NCBI GenBank assembly: GCA_900550175.1
Contig: URQX01000011.1
Coordinates: forward strand, 1-25,471
Source: an uncultured Veillonella sp.
GTDB lineage: Bacteria; Bacillota; Negativicutes; Veillonellales; Veillonellaceae
Reading direction: 5' to 3'
DNA length: 25,471 nucleotides
In this document: in pieces, positions 15,756 through 24,072 of the stretch
Layout of the letters: each line of letters opens with the position of its first letter
How positions within the stretch are numbered: position 1 is the first letter of the stretch
The notes under the pieces: generated by a model
What the model saw: the letters and a program-made list of their open reading frames with translations, nothing else
Told to the model about the DNA's origin: nothing
The model's database searches: none
Translations under genes and position numbers: made by a program

Positions 15756-16856
15756 ATGAACTTTATAGATACAATGGCAAGCGTAGAGTTAGTTCTTGCT
15801 GCTAATCAAGTACCTTTGCTCGTTGGTGAAACGGGCATTGGTAAAACATCTCTTGCGGCGCGTGTAGCTGCTGAGCATGACTGGGAATTGGTAACAATTG
15901 ACGGTAACCTCTTAAAAGAAGGTGAAATTGGTGGTTTACCGACTGTAGAGTCTGTAACACATACAGATGGTCATGGTAATACGCATTCCGTAAAGACTAC
16001 GGTGTATGCTGTGCATCATACATTGGAACATGTGGCTCAAGCAGTAGATAAAGGGCGCCAAGTATTGCTGTTTATCGACGAAATTAACCGTGCAGAACAT
16101 GCGGTGCAACAAGAGTTAATGAACCTTATTTTGAATCGTGAAATTAATGGCTTTTCTTTAAGCGACCAAGTGCGTATTATCGCCGCTATGAACCCTGAGG
16201 ATTCTTTTGACTATCAAACAATTGATATGGACCCGGCACAACAAAACCGTTTTGTATGGCTCTATATGAATGCTGATTACATGCAATGGATTGACTGGGC
16301 TATTGGTGCGGGGATTGAAGAAAAGGTTATTGAATTCATTTCTTCTTATCCAGAATATTTAAACCAACGTCATGAAGATGACATTGATGCTACACCACGT
16401 TCCTTTGAACGCGTATCTGGGTTATATACAATTTATAAAAATCAAGAAGGCTCAGCATATAGTCGCGAAGTATTTATGAATGTTATCCGCGGTAACGTAG
16501 GTAAACTCATTGCGGAGGCTTTCGTAAATTTTGTTGAATCTGATCAAGAACCTCTCATTACTTTTGATGATGTATTGGCAGCGGCTCAAAAACCAGGTGC
16601 TATTATGTCTATGGCTGAACAGGTTAAAGGTGAAAGCCCAACTCGTTTATATGTAGCGGCTAAAAATATGTTGCATCGTTTGAATCGAAATAGTAATGCT
16701 GAAGAAGTTCATCACTTCATTGAATTCCTTACATTGTATCCTGGTGATTTACGTGTAGCAGTTATGAAAGACTTGCGTAACACTTACGAAGGTGTTTACG
16801 CTTATGCCATTGAAGATGATTTATTTGTAGACACCTTCTTTGAAGCACAAAAATAG
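15756..16856 (+). CDS. MoxR-type AAA+ ATPase
   Basis: MoxR-family AAA+ ATPases act as chaperone-like remodellers, usually paired with a von Willebrand factor A (VWA) protein. The 366-residue protein has Walker A GETGIGKTS (24-32), Walker B LLFIDEINRA with D108 and E109, a sensor-1 block AAMNPED, and an Arg in PAQQNRF typical of the arginine-finger region. An acidic C-terminal part follows the AAA+ core. An ACGGAG site precedes the ATG. It sits 12 bases after the 22-residue-repeat gene and 131 bases before the VWA gene. This neighbourhood supports a MoxR/VWA pair acting on an unknown substrate. Confidence 0.88.
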   Translation: MNFIDTMASVELVLAANQVPLLVGETGIGKTSLAARVAAEHDWELVTIDGNLLKEGEIGGLPTVESVTHTDGHGNTHSVKTTVYAVHHTLEHVAQAVDKGRQVLLFIDEINRAEHAVQQELMNLILNREINGFSLSDQVRIIAAMNPEDSFDYQTIDMDPAQQNRFVWLYMNADYMQWIDWAIGAGIEEKVIEFISSYPEYLNQRHEDDIDATPRSFERVSGLYTIYKNQEGSAYSREVFMNVIRGNVGKLIAEAFVNFVESDQEPLITFDDVLAAAQKPGAIMSMAEQVKGESPTRLYVAAKNMLHRLNRNSNAEEVHHFIEFLTLYPGDLRVAVMKDLRNTYEGVYAYAIEDDLFVDTFFEAQK

Positions 16857-16865
16857 TTCTGCCAC

Positions 16866-16891
16866 ATAGCTAACTAAATGAAGTTAGCTAT
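16866..16891. repeat. Perfect intergenic hairpin between the ATPase and VWA genes
   Basis: A 10-bp perfect stem (16866-16875 with 16882-16891) with a 6-nt loop but no T run, so it is not a typical terminator. It may affect mRNA processing or stability between the two genes. A smaller palindrome, GGTTAT-ACA-ATAACC, lies at 16919-16933. Confidence 0.55.
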
Positions 16892-16987
16892 ATGGATAAA
16901 GGCATTTTGTGCATGATTGGTTATACAATAACCGATATATAGAACATGATATAAATACAATCTGATGTTTAACGAAAAGGAGGTGGA

Positions 16988-18634
16988 ATGATGCAACGAA
17001 ATTTAGATAAAGACGATATTCGCGATGCGTCTGACTTACTTACCCATATAGATGGATGGGAGAAAACAGGGGCCTACGATGAAAACGCCATCGAAGCTCT
17101 TGATCGATGGCATGCAAAGCGAGAGCGCATTCATCGGGAAGCGGAGGCCTTATACACGCACATCTATGCTGCTTACGAATCCTATGTAGATAGTTATGAA
17201 TCACAACATCATAGCATGGAACCAGAACGTATAGCAGCAGATATGATGAATCACAATATGTCAGATAGTCATATAGGGACCATAGGTCGTGCTCTAGACG
17301 AGATACAGGTAGAAGGTACAGACCTTGCTGTTATGCAGCACGCAGTGATGACACCTGCTTATGAGCAACGGTTGTGGCATATTCTACATGATGTGAATAG
17401 CCTGTTACTTGAAGAGGACCAATTCTTTGGTTATTTCTATTTGCAAATGGCCCATCGCATTCGCTTTGACATGACTAGTGCCTTTGGTATTAACTTAAAA
17501 CAAGGTGGCTATGTATTATATGTCAATCCTTTCATCTTACTACGGCAACCGCCAGATGTAATGAAGGATGGTATTAAGCGTGAGATTCTGCATATCATTT
17601 CTGCCCATTTGATGCGGGTAAAAGCATTGAGCCAAAGCTTTAATAAAACGGCCGTACATATGGCGATGGACATGGTTGTAAACGACTACTTAGAACATGT
17701 GGATCGTGATGCGGTTACTGTAGCCAATGTAAATAAACGTTTTGGCTTGATACTCAAACGATTCCGCACCATTGAGTACTATGCGAAAGCCATTGATAAG
17801 GCAATGAATGAAAAACCTGAACTCTTTGTACCAGTAGACAATTCTGATACGGCTGTGGCGATGGAGTTTGATCCTCAAACGAGCCATGATATTTGGGATG
17901 AATCCGACGCGATCGATACAGATACGATGGACCAAATTACAGAACGCTATATCAACGAGGCCTCAAAAGGTGATATGGAAGGGTATGTTAAAAGTCTTAT
18001 TGATACATTCCAGAAGACTCGCCGTGCTCTGCCATGGTATTTCTACCTTAAAAAGCTCATGGGCAAGGTCGCTAGTGGGTACAAAAAGACGACGATGCGT
18101 CGCAATCGACGTCAGCCAGAGCGCTTGGAGTTATCTGGTACCTTGCGTCAACATAAGGCCAATGTGTGGGTCGCTCTTGATATGAGTGGTAGTATTACCG
18201 ATGCAGAGTTTACGAACGCGTTAGAGCAAGTACTGCAAATTGTACACGCTTATAATCATCGTATCACTGTTGTAGAATGTGATAATGAGGTACGACGTAC
18301 GTATACGATGGAATCTGTAAAAGATGTAAAGCCTCGCCTTGATGTACGCGGTTCTACAGCATTTTCTCCAGTGTTTGCATTAGCTAATCAGAATCGTGTA
18401 GATTTGCTAGTATACTTCACGGATGGCAAAGGAGAGGAACGTCTGCGTGAAGCTCCTAGGGGCTATAAGGTTTTGTGGGTCCTTACCGGTGAAAACCCTC
18501 AGTTATCCTTGCATAATCCATACGGTATGGTTCGCGAGCTGGGCTATGTAGGTGTGGATGAAACACAGGATATAGACGAATTTGTACGTATGTCCAATCG
18601 TGGGGGCTTCTCCATGGCAAACCAAGAGATATAG
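16988..18634 (+). CDS. DUF2201-type protein: metallopeptidase-like domain plus VWA domain
   Basis: The C-terminal half is a VWA domain with a complete metal-ion-dependent adhesion site: DMSGS (D398, S400, S402), a Thr in GSTAFSP and the Asp of FTDGKGE. The N-terminal half (about 100-330) resembles the zinc-peptidase-like domain of DUF2201 proteins, but where the family has HExxH I read RExxH (R198, E199, H202), so zinc binding may be lost. The 548-residue protein has no signal peptide. AGGAGGT ends 3 bases before the ATG at 16988 and 6 before the second ATG at 16991; the latter spacing is better. The upstream MoxR-type gene is its expected partner. Confidence 0.83.
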   Translation: MMQRNLDKDDIRDASDLLTHIDGWEKTGAYDENAIEALDRWHAKRERIHREAEALYTHIYAAYESYVDSYESQHHSMEPERIAADMMNHNMSDSHIGTIGRALDEIQVEGTDLAVMQHAVMTPAYEQRLWHILHDVNSLLLEEDQFFGYFYLQMAHRIRFDMTSAFGINLKQGGYVLYVNPFILLRQPPDVMKDGIKREILHIISAHLMRVKALSQSFNKTAVHMAMDMVVNDYLEHVDRDAVTVANVNKRFGLILKRFRTIEYYAKAIDKAMNEKPELFVPVDNSDTAVAMEFDPQTSHDIWDESDAIDTDTMDQITERYINEASKGDMEGYVKSLIDTFQKTRRALPWYFYLKKLMGKVASGYKKTTMRRNRRQPERLELSGTLRQHKANVWVALDMSGSITDAEFTNALEQVLQIVHAYNHRITVVECDNEVRRTYTMESVKDVKPRLDVRGSTAFSPVFALANQNRVDLLVYFTDGKGEERLREAPRGYKVLWVLTGENPQLSLHNPYGMVRELGYVGVDETQDIDEFVRMSNRGGFSMANQEI

Positions 18635-18702
18635 TCCTTATTTTTATATAAATATGGATATATCTTGGATTCGTATAGGGCTTGTTTGTAAAAGAATATA
18701 AA

Positions 18703-18734
18703 AAATGACGCAATTCATTGGAATTGCGTCATTT
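18703..18734 (-). terminator. Convergent terminator between the VWA and UPF0173 genes
   Basis: A perfect 14-bp stem (18703-18716 with 18721-18734) with a 4-nt loop. The A run on its left gives a strong T run for minus-strand transcripts ending the UPF0173 gene. On the plus strand the T run is weak (TTTCT), so it may only partly stop VWA transcripts. Confidence 0.88.
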
Positions 18735-18758
18735 CTATGTAATTGATATTCTATTACA

Positions 18759-19436
18759 TTAGCTATTAAGTTCGATAGAAGAACCTGGATCGATGATAAG
18801 CGCTGTTTGGTTGTATTTACCTTCTACTAAGCTTGTAAATACGCCTGGTTCACGGTCGATTACAGGCCATGTTTTGTAGTGAATTGGGATGGAGATACGA
18901 GCTTTTACATAAGAGGCTGCAAGCGCTGCATCTTCAACGCCCATTGTGAAGTTATCACCGATAGGGAGCAACGCATAGTCGATATCACCGAAGCGATTTA
19001 ATAATTTCATATCGCTAAATAGAGCTGTATCACCTGCGAAGTATACAATATCTCCGTAGAAGTCTACGATACAACCGGCTGCATGACCGCCAGGAATACC
19101 AGCACCATGGAAGGCTGGTACTATGCGAACAGAACCAAATTCAAAGTCAAATTTACCGCCTAAATGCATAGCATGAGCGCGACAACCAGCAGCGGCTGCT
19201 TTACCAGCTACCTCGGCCGTAGAGATAACGAGTGCATCATTTGTTTTAGCGATGAAATCTGTATCGCCATAATGGTCATCGTGACCGTGGCTAACAAAGA
19301 TATATTGGCATTTAATATCTTCTTTTTTAGCGGTATCCCATGTATTACCAGTTAAGAATGGGTCAAAAATCATGGATACATCACCGCGTGTGAGCATAAA
19401 GCAAGCGTGACCAAAATAAGTTAGTTTTGTTTTCAT
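18759..19436 (-). CDS. UPF0173 metal-dependent hydrolase (metallo-beta-lactamase fold)
   Basis: This 225-residue protein is of the UPF0173 (YtkL-like) family, of unknown physiological substrate. The metal-binding motif SHGHDDH (H50, H52, D54, H55) is complete, as is FAGDTALFSDM with its metal-ligating Asp. HYKTWP near the C-terminus supplies the last His ligand. I place the start at the ATG ending at 19436, giving the family N-terminus MKTKLTYFGHACF; an upstream in-frame ATG at 19460 would add eight unlikely residues. GGAAGG lies about 10 bases upstream of the chosen start. It is transcribed toward the VWA gene and away from moaC. Confidence 0.92.
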   Translation of the reverse strand: MKTKLTYFGHACFMLTRGDVSMIFDPFLTGNTWDTAKKEDIKCQYIFVSHGHDDHYGDTDFIAKTNDALVISTAEVAGKAAAAGCRAHAMHLGGKFDFEFGSVRIVPAFHGAGIPGGHAAGCIVDFYGDIVYFAGDTALFSDMKLLNRFGDIDYALLPIGDNFTMGVEDAALAASYVKARISIPIHYKTWPVIDREPGVFTSLVEGKYNQTALIIDPGSSIELNS

Positions 19437-19544
19437 AGGAACACTTCCTTCCTTATACATATAAATCTTAATTCTATTGTATAATATAATAAATGAAAAT
19501 AAAACTATTGATGATAATTTATGCAGAATTAGTAAGGATATATT

Positions 19545-20057
19545 ATGGATTTAACACATTTTGACCAAGATGGTAACGCTTGGATGGTAGACGTATCCGA
19601 TAAGGATATTACATCTCGCACCGCTGTTGCAGAAGGTTTTATAGCCATCAATGATGCTATTTATGAGCGCATTGCTGCAGGGACGATGAAAAAGGGCGAT
19701 GTCCTTAGTGTAGCTCAATTAGCCGCTATTATGGGGGCTAAGCAAACGAGTAATTTAATTCCTCTATGCCATCCATTGGCACTCACAAAGGTTGAGGTTC
19801 ACTGCACATTAGTGGATGGTGAAAGTCCTGCTTGTACTGACGAAGACCATAATAAGGCTGTCAAGGTTCGTGCTACCGTTAAAACGACGGGAAAAACGGG
19901 CGTTGAAATGGAAGCCCTTACAGCTGTTCAAGTGGGATTACTCACCGTATACGATATGTGTAAGGCCATCGATAAAGGCATGATTATGGGCCCTACCTAT
20001 CTTGTAGAAAAAGAAGGCGGTAAAAGTGGACATTTTGTGCGTTCCTTTGTAGAATAA
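19545..20057 (+). CDS. moaC: Cyclic pyranopterin monophosphate synthase MoaC
   Basis: MoaC completes the first step of molybdenum cofactor synthesis, converting the 3',8-cyclo-GTP made by the radical SAM protein MoaA into cyclic pyranopterin monophosphate. The 170-residue protein shows the family blocks MVDVSDKDITSRTAVAEG, GAKQTSNLIPLCHPLALTKV and EMEALTAVQVGLLTVYDMCKA, including the conserved catalytic Asp and Lys in DMCK. An AAGGAT site precedes the ATG. The other moa genes are not in the window. The gene faces away from UPF0173, with a 108-base A/T-rich intergenic region between the two starts. I see TATAAT at 19480-19485 there but no good -35. Confidence 0.95.
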   Translation: MDLTHFDQDGNAWMVDVSDKDITSRTAVAEGFIAINDAIYERIAAGTMKKGDVLSVAQLAAIMGAKQTSNLIPLCHPLALTKVEVHCTLVDGESPACTDEDHNKAVKVRATVKTTGKTGVEMEALTAVQVGLLTVYDMCKAIDKGMIMGPTYLVEKEGGKSGHFVRSFVE

Positions 20058-20085
20058 TATAGATATAAAGAATAGGGGAACGAAA

Positions 20086-20571
20086 ATGGAAATAGTACTT
20101 TATGAGCCAGAAATCCCTGGCAATACAGGAAATATAGCGCGTTTATGCGCCGCCAATCACATGACCTTGCACCTAATCAAACCACTAGGCTTTTCTATCG
20201 ATGATAAGCACGTAAAACGAGCTGGTCTCGATTATTGGCATTTGGTAGATGTACAGGTACATGAAAATATTCAAGAATTGTATGAGAAATATCCTGATCG
20301 CAGATATTTCTACGCTACTACAAAGGCAAAGCATACCCACTCAGAGGTAAAGTATGAAATCGGAGATATGCTTGTATTTGGTCCTGAATCAAGAGGCTTG
20401 CCTGAAAGCTTATTAGAAGGTAATGAAGAAACATGCATTCGTATACCAATGGTAGATGAAGCGCGTTCTTTAAACCTATCTAATGCAGTAGCTATCATAG
20501 CTTATGAAGCGATGCGGCAACTTGATTATCCAGATCTTAAGGCTGAAGGCAACTGGATTCAACATAAATAA
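20086..20571 (+). CDS. trmL: tRNA (cytidine/uridine-34 2'-O) methyltransferase TrmL
   Basis: TrmL methylates the ribose of the wobble base in tRNA-Leu isoacceptors using S-adenosylmethionine. The 161-residue length and SPOUT-fold motifs match: EPEIPGNTGNIARLCAA at the N-terminus, LVFGPESRGLP in the middle and IPMVDEARSLNLSNAVAII near the C-terminus, which together form the knotted cofactor site. It has no extra RNA-binding domain, as usual for this family. It starts 28 bases after moaC, with AGGGGAACG upstream of the ATG, so the two may be co-transcribed without an obvious functional link. Confidence 0.95.
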   Translation: MEIVLYEPEIPGNTGNIARLCAANHMTLHLIKPLGFSIDDKHVKRAGLDYWHLVDVQVHENIQELYEKYPDRRYFYATTKAKHTHSEVKYEIGDMLVFGPESRGLPESLLEGNEETCIRIPMVDEARSLNLSNAVAIIAYEAMRQLDYPDLKAEGNWIQHK

Positions 20572-20613
20572 ATATACTTTCACCATTGAGAGATATACAA
20601 TAAATATGTGTTA

Positions 20614-20649
20614 GAAATCCTACCCAATCTTCATGACAGGTAGTATTTC
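20614..20649 (+). repeat. Hairpin in the leader of the ylbF-family gene
   Basis: An 11-bp stem with one mismatch (20614-20624 with 20639-20649) and a 14-nt loop, not followed by a T run. It ends 26 bases before the downstream start codon and just before the AGGAGG. It could influence translation or mRNA stability. Confidence 0.5.
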
Positions 20650-20675
20650 GACTGGTGTTGTTAGAGGAGGATATT

Positions 20676-21041
20676 ATGAACTACGATAAAGCTCATGATT
20701 TAGCTCACGCTATGCGTGAATCCGAAGAGTACAAAGAATTAATGGCTGCTCAAGAAGCATTGAAAGCTGACGCAGTAGCAGCGGCGTTGGTACGCACATT
20801 TATGGCACAACAAATGCAATGGGAATACGCAAAGTTATCTGGTGCACCAGAAGCTGATGAATTGCAAAAGAAACAAGAGGAAATGATGCCTCAAATTCAA
20901 GAAAATGCTGCAGCGACTGCTTATTTACAAGCACAAATGCGTTGGAGCCAAATCTCTAATGATATTTATAAAATCATTAGTGAACCAATCACTGAGGGGA
21001 TGAAAGTGTTAGATCATGGCGAACAACAACCACAACATTGA
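20676..21041 (+). CDS. YlbF/YmcA-family protein
   Basis: YlbF-family proteins are small helical proteins. In Bacillus subtilis YlbF, YmcA and YaaT form a complex that affects RNase Y-dependent mRNA maturation. This 121-residue protein is almost entirely helical, rich in Ala, Glu and Gln, with the family pattern of a YDKAHDLAHAMRESEEYKEL start and two long helices. The start at 20676 is set by AGGAGG at 20665-20670; an in-frame GTG at 20655 has no such site. Its end overlaps murB by 26 bases, indicating translational coupling. Whether it acts with RNase Y in this organism is unknown. Confidence 0.85.
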   Translation: MNYDKAHDLAHAMRESEEYKELMAAQEALKADAVAAALVRTFMAQQMQWEYAKLSGAPEADELQKKQEEMMPQIQENAAATAYLQAQMRWSQISNDIYKIISEPITEGMKVLDHGEQQPQH

Positions 21042-21945
21042 GGCATTAAAAACTGCCTTATTAAAAGAATTACCAAGTACACGTGTACGAGAACAGGAGC
21101 TGCTTTGTAATCATACAACCTTTAAAATCGGTGGCCCTGCTGACTTATTTATTGAACCTACTACAATGGCTGAGTTGAGCTTCACGCTACGCACCATTCA
21201 TGAACTCAAAGTGCCTGTAACTGTTATTGGTTGCGGTTCCAATATTTTGGTGAAAGACGGTGGCATCCGCGGTGCCGTTGTATCGGTTCGTCATATGACC
21301 CAAATCATGGATTGCAATGATAATGTATTATGCATTGGTTCTGGGTATATGTTAAAAGATGCGTCTGAATTTGCCTGGGAAAATGGTCTATCTGGTCTTG
21401 AGTTTGCCATCGGTATTCCAGGAACATTGGGTGGTGCTGTATTCATGAATGCCGGTGCTTATGATGGGGAAATGAGTCATGTAGTTACATCAGTACTTGC
21501 TGTAGATTTTGAAGGAAATATCAAGGAGTACGATGCATCTCATTTAGATTTCGGATATCGTCACAGCGTGTTCCACGATAATCATGAGGTTATTGGCGAA
21601 GTGGTAATGACGCTAAATCCAGGCGACAAGGATGCTATCAAAGCGCGTATGGATGAGTTAACAGAAAAACGCGAATCCAAACAACCTTTAGAATTTGCTA
21701 GTGCCGGGTCTACCTTTAAGCGTCCACCAGGGTACTTTGCAGGTACATTGATTGAACAAACAGGCCTAAAGGGCTTATCTGTAGGTGATGCGCAAGTGTC
21801 CAACAAACATGCAGGCTTTGTAATCAATACTGGCAGTGCTAGTGCGAAGGATGTACTCGACTTGATTAGTGAAGTACAACGTCGTGTGTATGATCAACAC
21901 GGTGTGCATCTCGAACCAGAAGTACGCATGATTGGTGAAGACTAA
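21016..21945 (+). CDS. murB: UDP-N-acetylenolpyruvoylglucosamine reductase MurB
   Basis: MurB reduces UDP-GlcNAc-enolpyruvate to UDP-MurNAc in peptidoglycan synthesis, using FAD and NADPH. The 309-residue protein has the FAD-binding pattern HTTFKIGGPADLFI, VIGCGSNILVKDGGIRG and FAIGIPGTLGGAVFMNAGAY. The catalytic region has AGSTFKRPPGYFAG, with S232 as the expected proton donor, and a C-terminal EPEVRMIG with the conserved Glu. The shape is that of the shorter Gram-positive MurB class. The start overlaps the end of the YlbF-family gene; GAGGGG lies 15 bases upstream, farther than usual. Confidence 0.96.
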   Translation: MANNNHNIEALKTALLKELPSTRVREQELLCNHTTFKIGGPADLFIEPTTMAELSFTLRTIHELKVPVTVIGCGSNILVKDGGIRGAVVSVRHMTQIMDCNDNVLCIGSGYMLKDASEFAWENGLSGLEFAIGIPGTLGGAVFMNAGAYDGEMSHVVTSVLAVDFEGNIKEYDASHLDFGYRHSVFHDNHEVIGEVVMTLNPGDKDAIKARMDELTEKRESKQPLEFASAGSTFKRPPGYFAGTLIEQTGLKGLSVGDAQVSNKHAGFVINTGSASAKDVLDLISEVQRRVYDQHGVHLEPEVRMIGED

Positions 21946-21965
21946 TACCAACTAAATATTAATAC

Positions 21966-22027
21966 AAGATTTCTTATGTAACGTAACTCTTTTTTGGGGG
22001 GGACGGTTTCATAAGAAATCTTTTTTT
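21966..22027 (+). terminator. Terminator after murB with a long G/T-run loop
   Basis: A perfect 13-bp stem (21966-21978 with 22010-22022) with a T run to 22027. The 31-nt loop is unusually large and holds T6 followed by G7 (21990-22002). Confidence 0.82.
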
Positions 22028-22036
22028 ACAGTGTTT

Positions 22037-22066
22037 TTGACTTTTTTCTATAGAGTGCGTTATAAT
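22037..22066 (+). promoter_or_regulatory. Promoter of typA
   Basis: TTGACT (22037-22042) and a perfect TATAAT (22061-22066) with an 18-nt spacer, directly after the murB terminator. Transcription would start near 22073, leaving a leader of about 88 bases before typA. Confidence 0.85.
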
Positions 22067-22085
22067 TAAGTGTTGCCAATTTTGG

Positions 22086-22136
22086 GAATATACCTACATA
22101 GCTACTTTCACAAGTGCTATGTGATATAGAATATAC
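22086..22136 (+). promoter_or_regulatory. Structured leader element of typA mRNA
   Basis: A hairpin (22096-22102 with 22116-22122, 7 bp, then a bulged T and 4 bp 22104-22107 with 22112-22115, loop TCAC) is flanked on both sides by the direct repeat GAATATAC (22086-22093 and 22129-22136). It lies wholly inside the predicted leader. Its role is unknown. Confidence 0.5.
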
Positions 22137-22160
22137 TGAAAGAATTAAAGGGAGGATCTT

Positions 22161-23972
22161 ATGATTCGCGAAAATCTTCGTAATGTAGCGATTATCGCCC
22201 ACGTTGACCATGGTAAAACTACTTTGGTGGACGCGTTATTAAAACAAAGCCATGTGTTCCGTGAAAATGAAAAAGTAGCAGAACGCGTAATGGACTCCAA
22301 CGACTTGGAACGTGAACGCGGTATTACTATTTTGTCTAAAAACACTGCTGTTATGCATGATGGTATTAAAATCAACATCGTTGATACTCCAGGCCATGCT
22401 GACTTCGGTGGCGAAGTAGAACGTGTACTTAACATGGTTGACGGCGTATTGCTTCTCGTAGATGCTTATGAAGGTCCAATGCCTCAAACTAAATACGTTT
22501 TGCGTAAAGCATTAGAACAAAAGTTGAAACCAATCGTAGTTATCAACAAAATCGACCGTCCTGACCAACGCGTTAAAGAGGTTGAAGATGAAGTGCTTGA
22601 ATTGTTCATGGAACTTGAAGCTGATGATGATCAACTTGATTTCCCTGTAGTTTACGCATCTGCTCGTTCTGGTGTGTCTAAAACTAATTGGGATGATGAA
22701 GCAGTAAACATGGAACCATTGTTCAAAACATTGATCGAAGAAATTCCTGCACCACAAGGCGACATGGAAGGTCCTCTTCAATTCATGGTTACTACACTAG
22801 ATTACGATAACTTTATCGGTAAAATCGCAGTAGGCCGTATCGTTCGTGGTAAAATGAAAACTAACCAACAAGTAGCTGTTATGAATGGCGAAAGCACTCG
22901 TAAAGCGAAAATTGGTCGCGTATACACATACAATGGTTTGAACCGTGTTGAAGCTGACGAAGCTGAAATGGGCGATATCATTGCATTCGCTGGTATCGAC
23001 GATATTAATATTGGTGAAACTGTAGCAGATGCTGAAAATCCTGAAGCATTGCCATCTATCTCCATCGACGAACCAACATTGTCCATGGTATTCTCCGTAA
23101 ATAACTCTCCATTCGCTGGCCGCGAAGGCGAATTCGTTACATCCCGTCACTTACGTGATCGTTTGTTCCGCGAAGTAGAAACTAACGTTTCTATGAAAGT
23201 TGAAGAAACTGATTCTGCTGATGCTTTCAAAGTATCTGGTCGTGGCGAATTGCACTTGGCAGTATTGATTGAAACTATGCGTCGTGAAGGCTATGAATTA
23301 CAAGTAGGTAAACCACGCGTAATCTTCAAAACTATTAACGACCAATTGTGCGAACCACTTGAAGCATTGACTATCGACGTGCCTCAAGAATTCATGGGTA
23401 CAGTAATGGAAAACCTTGGTCAACGTAAAGCTGAATTGACTAATATGGTTGAATTAGCTGGTTACCTTCGTATGGAATTCGTAGTTCCAGCTCGTGGTTT
23501 GATCGGTTTCCGTGCACAATTTTTAACAGCTACAAAAGGTAATGGTATCATGAACCATGTATTCCATGGCTATGCACCATACAAAGGTGAAATTCCTTCC
23601 CGTACACGCGGTGCCTTGGTAGCATTCGAAAATGGCGAAACTACTCCATATGGTTTGAACTCTGTTCAAGACCGTGGTACATTGTTCGTTGGTCCTAACC
23701 AAGACGTGTACGCAGGCCAAGTTATCGGTGAAAACACTCGTGAACTTGATATGGATGTTAACCCATGTAAGAAAAAACACGTTACTAACATGCGTTCTAG
23801 CTCCTCTGATGAAGCAGTTCGCTTGACTCCACCTCGTATCTTCTCCTTGGAACAAGCTCTTGAGTGGATCAACGATGACGAACTTGTTGAAGTAACACCT
23901 GAAAGTATTCGTATGCGTAAAACAATCCTTGATCGTAACGCACGTGCGAAAGCTGCTAAAAACAAAAAATAA
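22161..23972 (+). CDS. typA: Ribosome-associated GTPase TypA/BipA
   Basis: TypA/BipA is a translational GTPase related to EF-G and LepA that assists large-subunit assembly, especially in cold or stress. The 603-residue protein has the G-domain motifs AHVDHGKTT (13-21), ERGITI, DTPGHADFGGEV and NKIDRP. It also has the later EF-G-like domains and the BipA-specific C-terminal region (ARGLIGFRAQFLTATKGNG and GENTRELDMDVNPCKKK). The start has GGGAGG upstream. It is transcribed alone, from its own promoter and structured leader to its own terminator. Its GCT/CGT-rich codon choice is consistent with high expression. Confidence 0.97.
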   Translation: MIRENLRNVAIIAHVDHGKTTLVDALLKQSHVFRENEKVAERVMDSNDLERERGITILSKNTAVMHDGIKINIVDTPGHADFGGEVERVLNMVDGVLLLVDAYEGPMPQTKYVLRKALEQKLKPIVVINKIDRPDQRVKEVEDEVLELFMELEADDDQLDFPVVYASARSGVSKTNWDDEAVNMEPLFKTLIEEIPAPQGDMEGPLQFMVTTLDYDNFIGKIAVGRIVRGKMKTNQQVAVMNGESTRKAKIGRVYTYNGLNRVEADEAEMGDIIAFAGIDDINIGETVADAENPEALPSISIDEPTLSMVFSVNNSPFAGREGEFVTSRHLRDRLFREVETNVSMKVEETDSADAFKVSGRGELHLAVLIETMRREGYELQVGKPRVIFKTINDQLCEPLEALTIDVPQEFMGTVMENLGQRKAELTNMVELAGYLRMEFVVPARGLIGFRAQFLTATKGNGIMNHVFHGYAPYKGEIPSRTRGALVAFENGETTPYGLNSVQDRGTLFVGPNQDVYAGQVIGENTRELDMDVNPCKKKHVTNMRSSSSDEAVRLTPPRIFSLEQALEWINDDELVEVTPESIRMRKTILDRNARAKAAKNKK

Positions 23973-23987
23973 TATCCTTAGTGATAT

Positions 23988-24018
23988 AAAACGACGCTCC
24001 TATGGGGGCGTCGTTTTT
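23988..24018 (+). terminator. Rho-independent terminator of typA
   Basis: A 10-bp perfect stem (23988-23997 with 24008-24017), extended by further C/T:G pairs, ends in a T run. It lies 15 bases after the typA stop. Confidence 0.92.
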
Positions 24019-24072
24019 GTTATATATAACAAAGAAGATATTCCTATTTATTATATTCATATGAAAAATTGG

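Noticed and set aside
20655..20675. GTG start at 20655 for the YlbF-family gene
   Set aside because: It would place AGGAGG inside the coding region; the ATG at 20676 fits that site.
21990..22002. T6G7 run as a phase-variable coding switch
   Set aside because: It is inside a terminator loop, outside any reading frame and downstream of the murB stop.
22797..23150. Long minus-strand frames opposite typA (also 23523-23855 and 23666-23965)
   Set aside because: They are antisense to a highly conserved gene, have no ribosome binding sites, and give Phe/Cys-rich products of no known kind.
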